Shown: positions 1 through 7,522 of the stretch, piece after piece | Position numbering within the stretch: position 1 is the stretch's first letter | Layout: each line of letters begins with the position of its first letter | IMG/VR virus record: IMGVR_UViG_3300037796_000062 | Coordinates: 1 to 47,348 of that record | Strand: one strand, 5' to 3' | Length of the DNA: 47,348 nucleotides | From: a virus | Notes under the pieces: model-generated | Databases searched by the model: none | Told to the model about the DNA's origin: nothing | Seen by the model: the letters and a program-made list of their open reading frames with translations, nothing else | Translations under genes and position numbers: made by a program

Positions 1-298
1 CCATTCGCTGGATAGTGTCTGCTGAGATGTTGCGCCCATTTGCCAGGTCACGCGCCCGCGCAATGCCAACATCAGTGCCGCCGCGCCCGTACTCGTCTCG
101 CCAGTCCAGCGCACGTTGTGCGGCGTCTCGAACACCTTGCGGCGGTGTGTAACTCTCGGCCTCTTGCGACGTGACGTTGATGTTGAGCGCGGTTTTCTGA
201 TCATCAGCAGCGTCGCGGCTGTCGTGCCTACCCACAATCTCACCATCGTCCTTCACAACGCACCACTCATCATCACACTGGCGGACGGTATAGGGCAT
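1..298 (-). CDS. Head-morphogenesis protein near the prohead protease, N-terminal part (cut by window edge)
   Basis: The frame opens with ATG just after the stop of the cement gene and stays open to the window edge, giving 99 codons without a stop. The N-terminus is a small beta-like domain (MPYTVRQCDDEWCVV). From about residue 58 it carries GVRDAAQRALDWRDEYG, then GGTDVGIARARDLANG and ISADTIQRM. I associate this pattern with the domain fused to, or encoded beside, phage head-maturation proteases. Its place between the cement protein and the presumed capsid gene fits. The protease core is not in the window, so enzymatic identity is inferred from position and pattern only. Confidence 0.6.
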   Translation of the reverse strand, partial: MPYTVRQCDDEWCVVKDDGEIVGRHDSRDAADDQKTALNINVTSQEAESYTPPQGVRDAAQRALDWRDEYGRGGTDVGIARARDLANGRNISADTIQRM

Positions 299-299
299 T

Positions 300-704
300 C
301 TATTGGATGTGCCACACCGAAATTTCAGCGCCCGCGCTGCCTGCCGCCGATGCAACGCTACTCACAGCGTAGCCGAAAAAGACGCCGTCGGTATTGAGGT
401 TCAGCGCGCTGCTTTCGGTGGCGCTCTGCGTACTGTCGTAATAAATGGCGTCCCCAACTGCGACCGTCGTCTCCACGCGCCCATCATTCGGGCCGCTGAA
501 CGGCACAACGCGCAATGTCGCAACGTAATCGCCAAATAGCACGCTCGTGTCGGTTGCATCATTCTGCCCATCGCCCTCATCCGTAATCGCAACGCCGGTG
601 ATACTATTCCACAGCACCGGGTCGCCGCTGGCGGGCGTCGCCGGGTGCGTCACCGTCACCGACCGTCCGTAATCGCTCAGGTACTCAGTGATGTTTGTTG
701 CCAT
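300..704 (-). CDS. DUF2190-type capsid cement/decoration protein
   Basis: This is a 134-residue, Ala/Thr/Asp-rich beta protein. Its order of blocks (SVTVTHPATPASGDPVLW, ITGVAITDEG, VETTVAVGDAIYYD, GVFFGYAVSS) matches DUF2190 proteins, which form small beta-barrel caps or cement on capsids. A longer in-frame start exists upstream, but it lies in the terminator hairpin. The ATG chosen here follows a strong GGGAGG site. The gene sits between the MuF-type gene and the head-maturation gene, where decoration proteins usually lie. Expression probably depends on the promoter/terminator element immediately upstream. Confidence 0.8.
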   Translation of the reverse strand: MATNITEYLSDYGRSVTVTHPATPASGDPVLWNSITGVAITDEGDGQNDATDTSVLFGDYVATLRVVPFSGPNDGRVETTVAVGDAIYYDSTQSATESSALNLNTDGVFFGYAVSSVASAAGSAGAEISVWHIQ

Positions 705-721
705 GTTCCCTCCCAGAGAAC

Positions 722-762
722 AAAAAAAGCGGCGCACTCCCCCGAAGGAGAATGCACCGCTT
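722..762 (-). terminator. Rho-independent terminator ahead of the capsid genes
   Basis: On the minus strand a GC-rich stem (5' arm AAGCGGTGCATTCTCC, loop about TTCGG, 3' arm GGAGTGCGCCGCTT with one or two mismatches) is followed directly by seven T residues. It lies downstream of a consensus promoter and upstream of the cement-protein start. It would therefore stop most transcripts from that promoter before the capsid genes unless read-through is regulated. Confidence 0.85.
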
Positions 763-776
763 ACGTTTCCGCATTC
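750..776 (-). promoter_or_regulatory. Possible antiterminator pairing in the capsid leader RNA
   Basis: In the leader RNA, GAATGC (776 to 771) is complementary to GCATTC (755 to 750). The latter belongs to the 5' arm of the terminator stem, so the two pairings exclude each other. This is the usual layout of an attenuator. A smaller hairpin, ACGC...GCGT, lies upstream at about 791-810. The competing stem is only six base pairs, so this is suggestive. Confidence 0.4.
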
Positions 777-821
777 AGTGAATATATAAAACGCCTAAAG
801 GTTTAAGCGTAGACTATCCTC

Positions 822-850
822 ATTATAAGCGTGTGGGTATGTGTTGTCAA
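822..850 (-). promoter_or_regulatory. Consensus sigma70 promoter for the capsid genes
   Basis: The minus strand reads TTGACA (850-845), a 17-bp spacer, then TATAAT (827-822). Both hexamers are perfect. The -35 box overlaps the stop codon of the upstream 71-residue gene. Transcription would start near 815, about 50 bases before the terminator stem. It is the best promoter match I found in the window. Confidence 0.85.
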
Positions 851-1062
851 TACGGGCTAATACAGCCCTCAATCTCGCCGTCGCGCCGTTCGCGCCTGGT
901 GAGCAGGGTACGGGGCAGATCGTAATGCCGTTCGATGAGCACCGCCAGCGATATGACTTGCGGGCGGATGCGCTGCTCAGACGTGGGTAGGAGTTGCGCA
1001 CATTCCACAAGCGGCGGGTGCAGTTTGAGTAGCGCCTCGCGGACCTTCTGCTGATCACTCAT
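847..1062 (-). CDS. Small hypothetical protein in the head operon (71 aa)
   Basis: This 71-residue soluble protein, rich in Arg, Leu and Glu, starts with MSDQQKVREALLKLHPP and is likely alpha-helical. Its ATG overlaps the stop of the MuF gene (ATGA) and a GGAGGG site precedes it, which supports translation. I do not recognise the family. A longer overlapping frame on the same strand (to 795) has an Arg/Ser/Tyr-rich composition typical of a shadow. Confidence 0.6.
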   Translation of the reverse strand: MSDQQKVREALLKLHPPLVECAQLLPTSEQRIRPQVISLAVLIERHYDLPRTLLTRRERRDGEIEGCISPY

Positions 1063-1858
1063 CGCGTGCCCTCCTGTGTTGTACGGCGCAGCGACAACCG
1101 GGGAAGCGTGGCTCGTGATAGTCGCCCGACGGGAACGCTTGCGCCATCGGTATCCAACCCACCGCTGCGTTTTGCCTACACCCGTCGCTCACCCGATCAT
1201 CCCCCGTCGTAATCCAGCGATGCTGCATGCGGATGCCCTCCCGCTGAATGCGCTCCGCTGCCTGTCGTTGTGCGGTACCGTATGCGTTCGCGGTTTCGGT
1301 CACGGCTACCAGTTCAGCGCGATTGCGCAGGTGTCGCTGCGGTTTGGGCGCGCTGAACTCGGCAAAGCGGGCGCGCAACTGGCGTGCCATCTCGGTATAT
1401 GACGTGCCCTGCTCCATTCCTTCAACCATCAACGTGCGGATGTAATCCCGCGTCGTGTCGTTGATCATCGTGACGCGTTGCGCCCCGTAGTCGCGTAGGA
1501 ATTGCACAGCCTCCGGATTGTCAATATCGAACGCAATGCGTAGGCCTGCTTCCCGCTGAATGTCTTCATTGCCAACAATCCAGGACGCCCGCGCCGCCGC
1601 CTCTATCGGAGCCGTCATGGCCTGCTGTGTCAGGCGCACGGTATCGAGCCAGGCAGTAATCCAAATGTTTTCTGGCACACTCTCCTGGAGTGGTGCCGGG
1701 AACGCGTCTCGCAGTTTCCGCAACTCTCGCAAGAATGTATTCGATTGGCGCTTGAATGCATTAGCCATAGCCCGCGACAGGCGGCGCTCAATCGGACGGA
1801 GCCGCCGATCACGCTCGTTCGTGCCAAGTGCCTCGGCAATGCATTCAACGGTAGTCAT
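1055..1858 (-). CDS. Phage Mu gpF-like head morphogenesis (minor capsid) protein
   Basis: The N-terminal half of this 267-residue protein is helical. The C-terminal half has the MuF signature: an ELVAVTETANAYGTAQRQA helix, then W-x-T-x-DDRVSDGCRQN, GWIPMAQAFPSG and the terminal FPGCRCAV. In the family this minor capsid protein acts in procapsid assembly and enters the head near the portal. It lies downstream of the portal, with a run of small genes between them, and its stop overlaps the next start. Confidence 0.85.
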   Translation of the reverse strand: MTTVECIAEALGTNERDRRLRPIERRLSRAMANAFKRQSNTFLRELRKLRDAFPAPLQESVPENIWITAWLDTVRLTQQAMTAPIEAAARASWIVGNEDIQREAGLRIAFDIDNPEAVQFLRDYGAQRVTMINDTTRDYIRTLMVEGMEQGTSYTEMARQLRARFAEFSAPKPQRHLRNRAELVAVTETANAYGTAQRQAAERIQREGIRMQHRWITTGDDRVSDGCRQNAAVGWIPMAQAFPSGDYHEPRFPGCRCAVQHRRARDE

Positions 1859-2103
1859 GTGGAAGGTTCCCGTTCTGGTGGATCCGGCAAACGACGCCAG
1901 TGCGAGACAGGTATGTCAGAAATTGCGCAGCCGTTGCTATCAGCTATGAAAGACAGTCCAACCCAAAAACGCTCTTGCCCATATTGCCCTCTGTGAGCAT
2001 AACGTGCCAGATTGCACCCTGCATGAAAGCTATCAACACACCAGGCCAAAACGGTTTCACCCGGTTCTGGCAAAGCATCATGCACGCTAATCCATTCCAT
2101 CAT
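1855..2103 (-). CDS. DUF551-like small protein, tandem copy 2
   Basis: The start is taken at MMEWISVHDALPEPGE, where ATG overlaps the upstream stop and follows GGGAGAAGG. The resulting 82 residues hold the DUF551 pattern: a WISVHDALP opening, VLAWC, an aromatic/Gly middle, and a closing VSHWRRLPDPP. Function in this family is unknown to me. It is a tandem paralogue of the gene just upstream, with the same N- and C-terminal motifs. A long in-frame extension upstream is Arg/Cys-rich and looks non-coding. Confidence 0.65.
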   Translation of the reverse strand: MMEWISVHDALPEPGETVLAWCVDSFHAGCNLARYAHRGQYGQERFWVGLSFIADSNGCAISDIPVSHWRRLPDPPEREPST

Positions 2104-2405
2104 GCCTTCTCCCGTTTCGGCGGCTTGGGTAGATGTTGCCAGTGCGAGACTTGTACGCCAGTCATCGCACATCCTTCTTCTCCGAGGAGATGCGATACCC
2201 CTATCCAGGCGTAATCTTGCGGCCCCGGCCCTTGCCGCACACAACGCGCAAGGCTGTAGCCTTCGGCGCCCCACGTGAGTACAATTTTATGCGCTTCTGG
2301 CAGGGCATCATGGACGCTAATCCAGCCGGACACCTCTGGCTCATGTTTGGGTGGCGGCGGGGTAGCCGCTCTTTTCTCAGGATTATTCCACCACTCCCAC
2401 GACAT
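2100..2405 (-). CDS. DUF551-like small protein, tandem copy 1
   Basis: This 101-residue protein starts at MSWEWWNNPEK, after a strong GGGAGGTG site and two bases past the upstream stop. After a Pro-rich linker it has the DUF551 blocks WISVHDALPEAHK, VLTWG, GCAMTGVQVSHW and LPKPPK. It is about 20 residues longer at the N-terminus than its downstream paralogue. The pair sits between portal and MuF genes, a place where extra genes are often inserted. Role unknown. Confidence 0.65.
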   Translation of the reverse strand: MSWEWWNNPEKRAATPPPPKHEPEVSGWISVHDALPEAHKIVLTWGAEGYSLARCVRQGPGPQDYAWIGVSHLLGEEGCAMTGVQVSHWQHLPKPPKREKA

Positions 2406-2406
2406 T

Positions 2407-2715
2407 CTACACCTCCCGCGCCGCTTCTCTGCCGTCCATATAGCCCTGTATCCAGGCAGCAAGTTCCTTAAAAGGAAAATCTTCATTTCCTGCAACTCTA
2501 ACAGTATAAAATGTAATTATATCTATAACTTCAAATGGAACATCAGGAAATCTTTTTTCTAGCGCATGCAAAGCAATGCACGCATCTTCATGTGATTTCA
2601 TCCCGATCAAATGACGCTTGCGATCACCGATAATCCTATTTATCTTAGAAATCGTTTCGCGCCTTCTTTTATTTGTGTATGCCTGTGCCAGTTCCTCGAA
2701 TGCAGATGTGTCCAT
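2407..2715 (-). CDS. Hypothetical protein, AT-rich insertion in the head operon (102 aa)
   Basis: The start is MDTSAFEELAQAYTN, whose ATG overlaps the portal stop (TGATG) behind GGGAGGGG. The protein is mixed alpha/beta and charged in its first half, with a KRRRETISKINRIIGDRKR stretch. The coding DNA is clearly richer in A and T than the portal and MuF genes around it, which suggests separate acquisition. I do not recognise the family. It may be an accessory (moron-type) gene rather than a structural one. Confidence 0.6.
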   Translation of the reverse strand: MDTSAFEELAQAYTNKRRRETISKINRIIGDRKRHLIGMKSHEDACIALHALEKRFPDVPFEVIDIITFYTVRVAGNEDFPFKELAAWIQGYMDGREAAREV

Positions 2716-4307
2716 CACCCCTCCCGCACCGCTTCTACTATTCGCCGCGCTACCTCTTCCATATCCGGCGGTGTGCCATCTCCAAAGTCGCCGGGCGCCC
2801 AATCGTCAGGATACATCGCGTCGAGTTCCTTATCTACATCCTCAACACCGAGCGCAACGAGGAGCAGCCGCGCCACCGTGCGGGCGCTCACCGTCTGCGA
2901 TTGGTACGCCGTCGTGATCGCCTCGACACGCTCTTTGACATCGATGTTAATGATCTCTGGGAAGTCAATTACGATGCTGCTGTCGTATGGCTCGCCCGTT
3001 TCGGGGTTCGTTTCCCAATCCAGGGTGATGGTGTCTTGCCCCGGATCGGCCTCGTCTGGATCTTGCTTCACATCCGCCATATCTGCCAGCGCGCCCTGTG
3101 GCGATGTAACGGCGTTCTTCACGACGTAGCCGAGGATGTCTTGCAGCACGTTGCGCCACATCTCCTGCCGGTTGCGCATCATCAGTTCAGTCGGCCTGTC
3201 CAGGCTCTTTGCTGTGGCGTGGTTGCCGACATCGGCGTCGCCATAAAATACCTCAGGAATACCCGCTGCTGCCGCGACCATCAGGAGGAAACGGCGCCCA
3301 TCCTCAGGCGCAACCGACAGCCCGCGAATGTTCAGCGGCTCATAATCGGAGTCCGGGTTTGCTCGAATGAACGCGCTGCCGGTTGCGGTTGCCGGTTTGG
3401 TTTCGCGCCGATCATGGCTGCTAATGGTAGAGGCAAGTTTGCTCTTGGCCTTCGCCACGCCGCCCGCGCCGCCACCCGTCGTAACCTTGACAGCAATGCG
3501 GCTCACGGCTTGCGTGTAGCTGTGGATACTCTCCAGGAATACCTTGTACGCCTTTGCCCAATCCATCTGGGCATACACCGTTGACAATCCGAACTGCCAC
3601 CATGACATGCCGCCCACCTTGACGTGATAGATCGGCGCGTCCCATTCGATAGCGATACCATTGTGGGCATCGGGTTTCTGTCGCGGTGTATAGCGCCAGT
3701 CGGGATAGTACGCGGCGCGGTAGCCGCCTTGCATACCCGTCTGCGTCCAGCGACGCAGGTAGTACCACGGTTCTTTTACATCGTCGGGGTTGCACACGAT
3801 TTCCTGTATCTCAGCAAGCGGTACACTGCGCACGCGGACGCGCCCAGAGCGCTGGTTGGTGAAGAGCACGAAGAAGAGGTTGCCCGACACTTGCAGATCA
3901 ACATCCTTCCCCATCATCGCCTGTGTTCGGGTGAGTTCGGCCTGGTTTCGCTCATCATCCCAGAACGCCTGGAGCACGTCGTTGATCTCAGGGTTTGGCG
4001 CGCTCACCTGCACGCCCTGGCCGAAGGTGTAGAAGGTTTTGATGTTGATGCCACGTTGGATTAGCGGGTTTTTGAGGTACATCACCTCAGCAAGGTTCGC
4101 TACTTCCTGGATAGATTGCCGCGTGAACTGGTCGCCGCTGCCGTGCAGTTGCTCCCATCGCGCATCCGGGCCGTACAACTCAAGCTCAAGCTCACCGATG
4201 CGGCTTTCCAGAAGCGCCGCGAGCGCCTCGAAGTACGCACCCTCATTCGTTGGTTGCTGCGGTTGTGTTTGATACGGCATGCCGTTCGGCAATACAAGCG
4301 TGCTCAT
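2715..4307 (-). CDS. Portal protein
   Basis: This 530-residue protein sits directly downstream of the large terminase, apart from one small gene. Recognisable portal features are IQEVANLAEVMYLKNPLIQRGINIK (about 66-90), followed by the QGVQVSAP region, the clip/wing segment with LAEIQEIVCNPDD, and a long C-terminal helical region with GIPEVFYGD and ATAKSL. This last order (FYGD then a Lys/Ser helix) is typical of portal stem-crown regions. It forms the dodecameric DNA channel at one capsid vertex and binds the terminase. Confidence 0.85.
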   Translation of the reverse strand: MSTLVLPNGMPYQTQPQQPTNEGAYFEALAALLESRIGELELELYGPDARWEQLHGSGDQFTRQSIQEVANLAEVMYLKNPLIQRGINIKTFYTFGQGVQVSAPNPEINDVLQAFWDDERNQAELTRTQAMMGKDVDLQVSGNLFFVLFTNQRSGRVRVRSVPLAEIQEIVCNPDDVKEPWYYLRRWTQTGMQGGYRAAYYPDWRYTPRQKPDAHNGIAIEWDAPIYHVKVGGMSWWQFGLSTVYAQMDWAKAYKVFLESIHSYTQAVSRIAVKVTTGGGAGGVAKAKSKLASTISSHDRRETKPATATGSAFIRANPDSDYEPLNIRGLSVAPEDGRRFLLMVAAAAGIPEVFYGDADVGNHATAKSLDRPTELMMRNRQEMWRNVLQDILGYVVKNAVTSPQGALADMADVKQDPDEADPGQDTITLDWETNPETGEPYDSSIVIDFPEIINIDVKERVEAITTAYQSQTVSARTVARLLLVALGVEDVDKELDAMYPDDWAPGDFGDGTPPDMEEVARRIVEAVREG

Positions 4308-4322
4308 GTGCTCACCATCCTG

Positions 4323-4685
4323 CTACGCTGTGAACCTTTCAATGTCTACACTCTCGCTATAATACCCGTTACTTTCCCCTAACCAGCGAATAGTTACATA
4401 CCCTTTAATTGTAGCCAGATGGTAAAATGTCCAAGTCCAACTGTCTTCATGACCCGCGTATGGCAATTCATCTGAACTGCTTTCATAAGCCTTTACGATA
4501 GGCACCCCCTCTATCATCTCTAAATCTCCACAAATGTCTACAATGCGTACATACTCACAACATTCTTGGCGATGTATCATACAATAAATATATGTAGCAC
4601 CGTAGAACCATAACTCTTCATTATCTTTATTTTCTACTCTGTAGAACGTCTTTCCTACCATATCACTAATATCTACTCGCCCCAT
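4323..4685 (-). CDS. Hypothetical AT-rich accessory protein between terL and portal (120 aa)
   Basis: The ATG (MGRVDISDMVGKTFYRV) follows AAAGGAG with good spacing. A GTG eight codons upstream would overlap the terminase stop. The protein is rich in Tyr, Glu and Asp, with a cluster around YCMIHRQECCEYV, and looks like a small beta-rich fold. The coding DNA is much more AT-rich than the flanking terminase and portal genes, the mark of a recent insertion. Family not recognised. Confidence 0.6.
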   Translation of the reverse strand: MGRVDISDMVGKTFYRVENKDNEELWFYGATYIYCMIHRQECCEYVRIVDICGDLEMIEGVPIVKAYESSSDELPYAGHEDSWTWTFYHLATIKGYVTIRWLGESNGYYSESVDIERFTA

Positions 4686-4702
4686 CCTGTGTGCTCCTTT
4701 GC

Positions 4703-6115
4703 TCACCACCCTGATATTCCCGGTATGTCATCGGTATAGTTGATGACATAGCCGACTGGCGGGTGCGCTGTGAGATGATACGCGCCTATTGCCAAACTCA
4801 TCACGCAGTCTTGCACCAGGTTGCGATCATCCCATTGGTACCCCATCAGTTCGCGACGCTCCTGTTCTGTCCATTCGGCCTTCAGTGTGCCCTGTTCGAG
4901 CAACAATTGCAACGCCTGAATAGCCTGCACCTTGCTCTTGCTACTCGTGACAAACGGATCAGCAGGCACGGCAAGATTTTCAATTAGCGGGTCGCCGATG
5001 CCGTTGCTTTCAATCACGAGTTTTCCAGGATAGTGGTTCCATGCCTGCTCTATGTGCTGCTGTATGACCGGATACGGCAGACGCTCAAGGCGCTCGTGAT
5101 AGACGCGCTGCACCGGCTGTACTGACACGTCGAACACGTTGATCACGGTAGCATCCTGCCTACGCCCAACGTCTACACTCAACAGGTACAGACCGCCAGA
5201 GTAAAATGGCTGCTCGCCCACGGCGCCGTGCGTGGCATTAGCGATGCCCTCTTCGCTGAACACCGCCAGCCCGGACATCACGAAATCGCATTCAAACTCC
5301 GCCGCCCATTGCTGAGAGGTGTACTTCGGACGCTCCTCAAGGTACCAAGCGGCCTGCTCGTGCGGTACGCCCGCCGCCTGCTCTTCTGGCGTGTAATAGC
5401 GTGGGCAATGATGCCAGGGATGCACGAAGTAATGAAAGCCGCTCTGCTGCCCATACAACTCGCTAAACAGGTTGCCGCGCCCGTTCGGCGTGCTACCGAC
5501 CACCAGGCGCCCGCCCTGGGCTAGTGCCGGGCTGATGGATTGGTATATCTCCTCGTCATACGCAGCATAGGCAAACTCGTCAAGGTAGACGATGTTGGCT
5601 GCGTAGCCACGGCCCGCTGATGGGTTGGCAGGTAGTGAGAGGATGCGCGAACCATTCGCGAACTCCATCTCGCTCTGGTTCCGCTTGCGGAGTGCAGGCG
5701 GGTTCCTCAAGTTGTGATAGGCCACAAAGCAATAGCGCAGCATGTTGACGGCGAGCGCCTGATTACGGCTCACCAGGAGTACCGTGCTTTGCGCGTCGTG
5801 AATAGCGGTGTACAACGCCTCGATTGCGAACACCTGAGAGAAACCGATCTGGCGCGCCTTGAGCACGAACCGGCGCGGCTCCTCGTAGGCATCGAGGTAT
5901 GCCGCCTGATAGTCGTATGGCTCGAAGGGTATCAAACCACGCACCGGGTGCACGAGCATCGCCTCATTGCGCGCCCATTCCAGAGGCGTAGGCACACTCT
6001 CACCCGTCGCCTGTAGTGCGGCGCTGTTCGTTAGCGGCAATAATGGCGCCGATGGTTTCGCCCGGTAGGAGCTTGTGGAGGAGTTCAATTGATTTGGTAA
6101 CGCTATCAAAGTCAT
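4703..6115 (-). CDS. terL: Terminase large subunit
   Basis: This is the ATP-driven packaging motor and nuclease. In the 470-residue frame the Walker A-like motif is ARQIGFS (87-93), Walker B is IVYLDE (175-180) and the coupling motif is VGSTPNG (206-212). The C-terminal RNase H-type nuclease has candidate acidic residues in LLSVDVG (D315), LVIESNG (E369) and LVQDCV (D436). The first 40 residues overlap the small-terminase gene and are low-complexity. A GTG at codon 41 (VPTPLEWARNEAM), just past the small-subunit stop, is a credible alternative start. Confidence 0.92.
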   Translation of the reverse strand: MTLIALPNQLNSSTSSYRAKPSAPLLPLTNSAALQATGESVPTPLEWARNEAMLVHPVRGLIPFEPYDYQAAYLDAYEEPRRFVLKARQIGFSQVFAIEALYTAIHDAQSTVLLVSRNQALAVNMLRYCFVAYHNLRNPPALRKRNQSEMEFANGSRILSLPANPSAGRGYAANIVYLDEFAYAAYDEEIYQSISPALAQGGRLVVGSTPNGRGNLFSELYGQQSGFHYFVHPWHHCPRYYTPEEQAAGVPHEQAAWYLEERPKYTSQQWAAEFECDFVMSGLAVFSEEGIANATHGAVGEQPFYSGGLYLLSVDVGRRQDATVINVFDVSVQPVQRVYHERLERLPYPVIQQHIEQAWNHYPGKLVIESNGIGDPLIENLAVPADPFVTSSKSKVQAIQALQLLLEQGTLKAEWTEQERRELMGYQWDDRNLVQDCVMSLAIGAYHLTAHPPVGYVINYTDDIPGISGW

Positions 6116-6443
6116 CAGGCTCTACACCTGTCTGATCTAAGAATGAATACAGACGTTCGATGTATTTTTCGACAACACCCATGTACAAGGTTGCGGCCCG
6201 CTCACCCTGTCCGAGTAGGTTGTCAACATCCCACGCGGTTGCGCGATCACGCCAGTTGAATTTTGTGCTATCGTTTGCCCACTGTTGAGTAAACGATTTT
6301 GTTTTATTTCGTTTTGTTTCAGGCTGTGTGGACTGATACGCCTTCTCAAGGGTTCGTGTCGGCCCCAGGTTGCGATACGCCAGAAACCGCGCATAGGCCG
6401 CGTTGCTCTCATTATCAAGTTGATCCCATGGTTTGCGCGCCAC
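6000..6443 (-). CDS. terS: Terminase small subunit
   Basis: This 147-residue protein has the pattern of one small-terminase family: PWDQLDNESNAAYARFLAYR, a charged helix-turn-helix-like middle, then QQWANDSTKFNWRDRATAWD (a W-x-x-x-x-x-FNW-x-x-RA-x-A-x-D block). The C-terminus is helical, consistent with oligomerisation. It lies immediately upstream of and overlaps the large subunit. The family recognises viral DNA and stimulates cutting by the large subunit. Confidence 0.8.
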   Translation of the reverse strand: MARKPWDQLDNESNAAYARFLAYRNLGPTRTLEKAYQSTQPETKRNKTKSFTQQWANDSTKFNWRDRATAWDVDNLLGQGERAATLYMGVVEKYIERLYSFLDQTGVEPDDFDSVTKSIELLHKLLPGETIGAIIAANEQRRTTGDG

Positions 6444-6449
6444 ACCTAT

Positions 6450-6662
6450 CTACCCCACCCCATACTCAATATACTCATCTACCGACGCCCGCCGCCACGT
6501 CCCACGCGGCCCCATACGGAACTCAATCACTACCACCAGGCACGCAACCAGGCGCGCCAGCGCAAAGCCAACACGCGACGGCAAATAGTGAGCAAGCCAG
6601 ACGGCGACGTGAAAAATCCAGAGCCGTCGGGCGCGGTATTCGATGTTCAATGGTTCACTCAT
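6450..6662 (-). CDS. Small basic membrane protein (70 aa)
   Basis: The sequence has one hydrophobic stretch, VGFALARLVACLVVVIEF (about 31-48), and a second weaker one (LWIFHVAVWLAHYL). Arg residues flank them and the tail is polar. The start overlaps the stop of the upstream gene. It lies between lysis and packaging genes, so a lysis or membrane role is possible but not shown. Confidence 0.5.
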   Translation of the reverse strand: MSEPLNIEYRARRLWIFHVAVWLAHYLPSRVGFALARLVACLVVVIEFRMGPRGTWRRASVDEYIEYGVG

Positions 6663-6844
6663 AGTTGATCCGTTGGTCGCATATGCGCGATGAGCATCTG
6701 TATCTCTCGGAGCAGCATCAACTGCTCATTGACGGCGTACACCGCTTTCAGGTACTCGCCGCGGCGCTCCACTGGCAGCAGTTCGGCATAGGTAACGAGC
6801 CTGTCCATAGCGTGCTCCGGCGTGATGTGCGTAGCCTGTGTCAC
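6659..6844 (-). CDS. Small hypothetical protein (61 aa, GTG start)
   Basis: The chosen start is a GTG (VTQATHITPEHAMDRLV) behind AAGGAG. The in-frame sequence further upstream is the out-of-frame reading of a micro-gene and is unlikely to be translated. The product is helical, with LLPVERRGEYLKAVYAVNEQLMLLREIQMLI suggesting a coiled coil. Its stop overlaps the next start. Function unknown. Confidence 0.5.
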   Translation of the reverse strand: MTQATHITPEHAMDRLVTYAELLPVERRGEYLKAVYAVNEQLMLLREIQMLIAHMRPTDQL

Positions 6845-6848
6845 TCCG

Positions 6849-6941
6849 CTACTTCTCCTTACGCCACCAGTCCACAACGACAAACACAACAACACAGGCA
6901 ACACAAAGCCCACCAACGCCAAAATAGAACAGTTCGAACAT
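6849..6941 (-). CDS. Membrane micro-protein (30 aa)
   Basis: A 30-codon frame begins two bases after the upstream stop and follows a GGAG site. It encodes MFELFYFGVGGLCV, then a run of Val/Phe/Cys and a WWRKEK tail. That is a single membrane helix with a short basic cytoplasmic end. Its size and place behind the endolysin genes would suit a lysis accessory protein. The small size limits confidence. Confidence 0.5.
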   Translation of the reverse strand: MFELFYFGVGGLCVACVVVFVVVDWWRKEK

Positions 6942-6943
6942 AC

Positions 6944-7522
6944 TCACTCCGATACCACTCCGCCATAAGCGGGAATTAACCCGCGTTCGGCAGCCTCATG
7001 CAGCAACGAGCGCAGATAACTCTCCGTGACAGGGTGTAGCACCATATTCTGCCGATTTTTGGCGTACCATGTGCGTGTGTCACGGTTTCCGTAGGTGCAC
7101 CCGGCGCCGATCCAGTCGGCGACCATCTCACGTGCGTACGTCTCTGGGATGCGTAGCGGTTTGAGTTCGCCGCCGTCGCCGATGACTACCCATGCCTGCC
7201 AGTGATGGCGATTGCGCTGGTGATGGAGCCAGGCGTAATCAAACTGTTCGCTGATAGCAGCCGGATTGTACGCGCCTGTGCTGTCTCGCACATCACGCTT
7301 GCTGCCGTCTGAATGATAAAAGGTGTGCACGTATCCAGTCCACTCTGCCGCGGTGAATTTTGACCAGTCGTGCATGATTGCGCGGTGTAACGGCACGCCC
7401 ATGCCGCGGCAGGCATGGAAAACATGCCATTTGTGGCGCAACAAATCTCGCAAATGGAACAGGTGTGCACGCATCCTATTGTCTTCTTTCTGCCTGCGTG
7501 GGTGTCGTGGTTTCGTCGTCAC
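6944..7522 (-). CDS. DUF5662-like protein
   Basis: The 192-residue product has a His-rich helical core: HLFHLRDLLRHKWHVFHACR, AIMHDWSKFTAAEW, then FDYAWLHHQRNRHHWQAWV and a RETYAREMVADWIGAG-like segment. The order HD-x-SKF, AW-x-x-H-x-x-N-x-HHW is how I recognise DUF5662, a family of uncharacterised phage and bacterial proteins. The conserved His and Asp residues suggest metal binding. The GTG start overlaps the endolysin stop (GTGA). An ATG at codon 17 is the alternative. Confidence 0.65.
   Translation of the reverse strand: MTTKPRHPRRQKEDNRMRAHLFHLRDLLRHKWHVFHACRGMGVPLHRAIMHDWSKFTAAEWTGYVHTFYHSDGSKRDVRDSTGAYNPAAISEQFDYAWLHHQRNRHHWQAWVVIGDGGELKPLRIPETYAREMVADWIGAGCTYGNRDTRTWYAKNRQNMVLHPVTESYLRSLLHEAAERGLIPAYGGVVSE

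Noticed and set aside
795-1058. 87-codon minus-strand frame overlapping the 71-residue gene
   Set aside because: It uses another phase of the same region, is Arg/Ser-rich, has no ribosome site and runs across the consensus promoter.
2673-3584. 303-codon plus-strand open frame across the portal gene
   Set aside because: It is antisense to a well-recognised portal protein, has an Arg/His/Cys-rich composition, no ribosome site and no recognisable motif.
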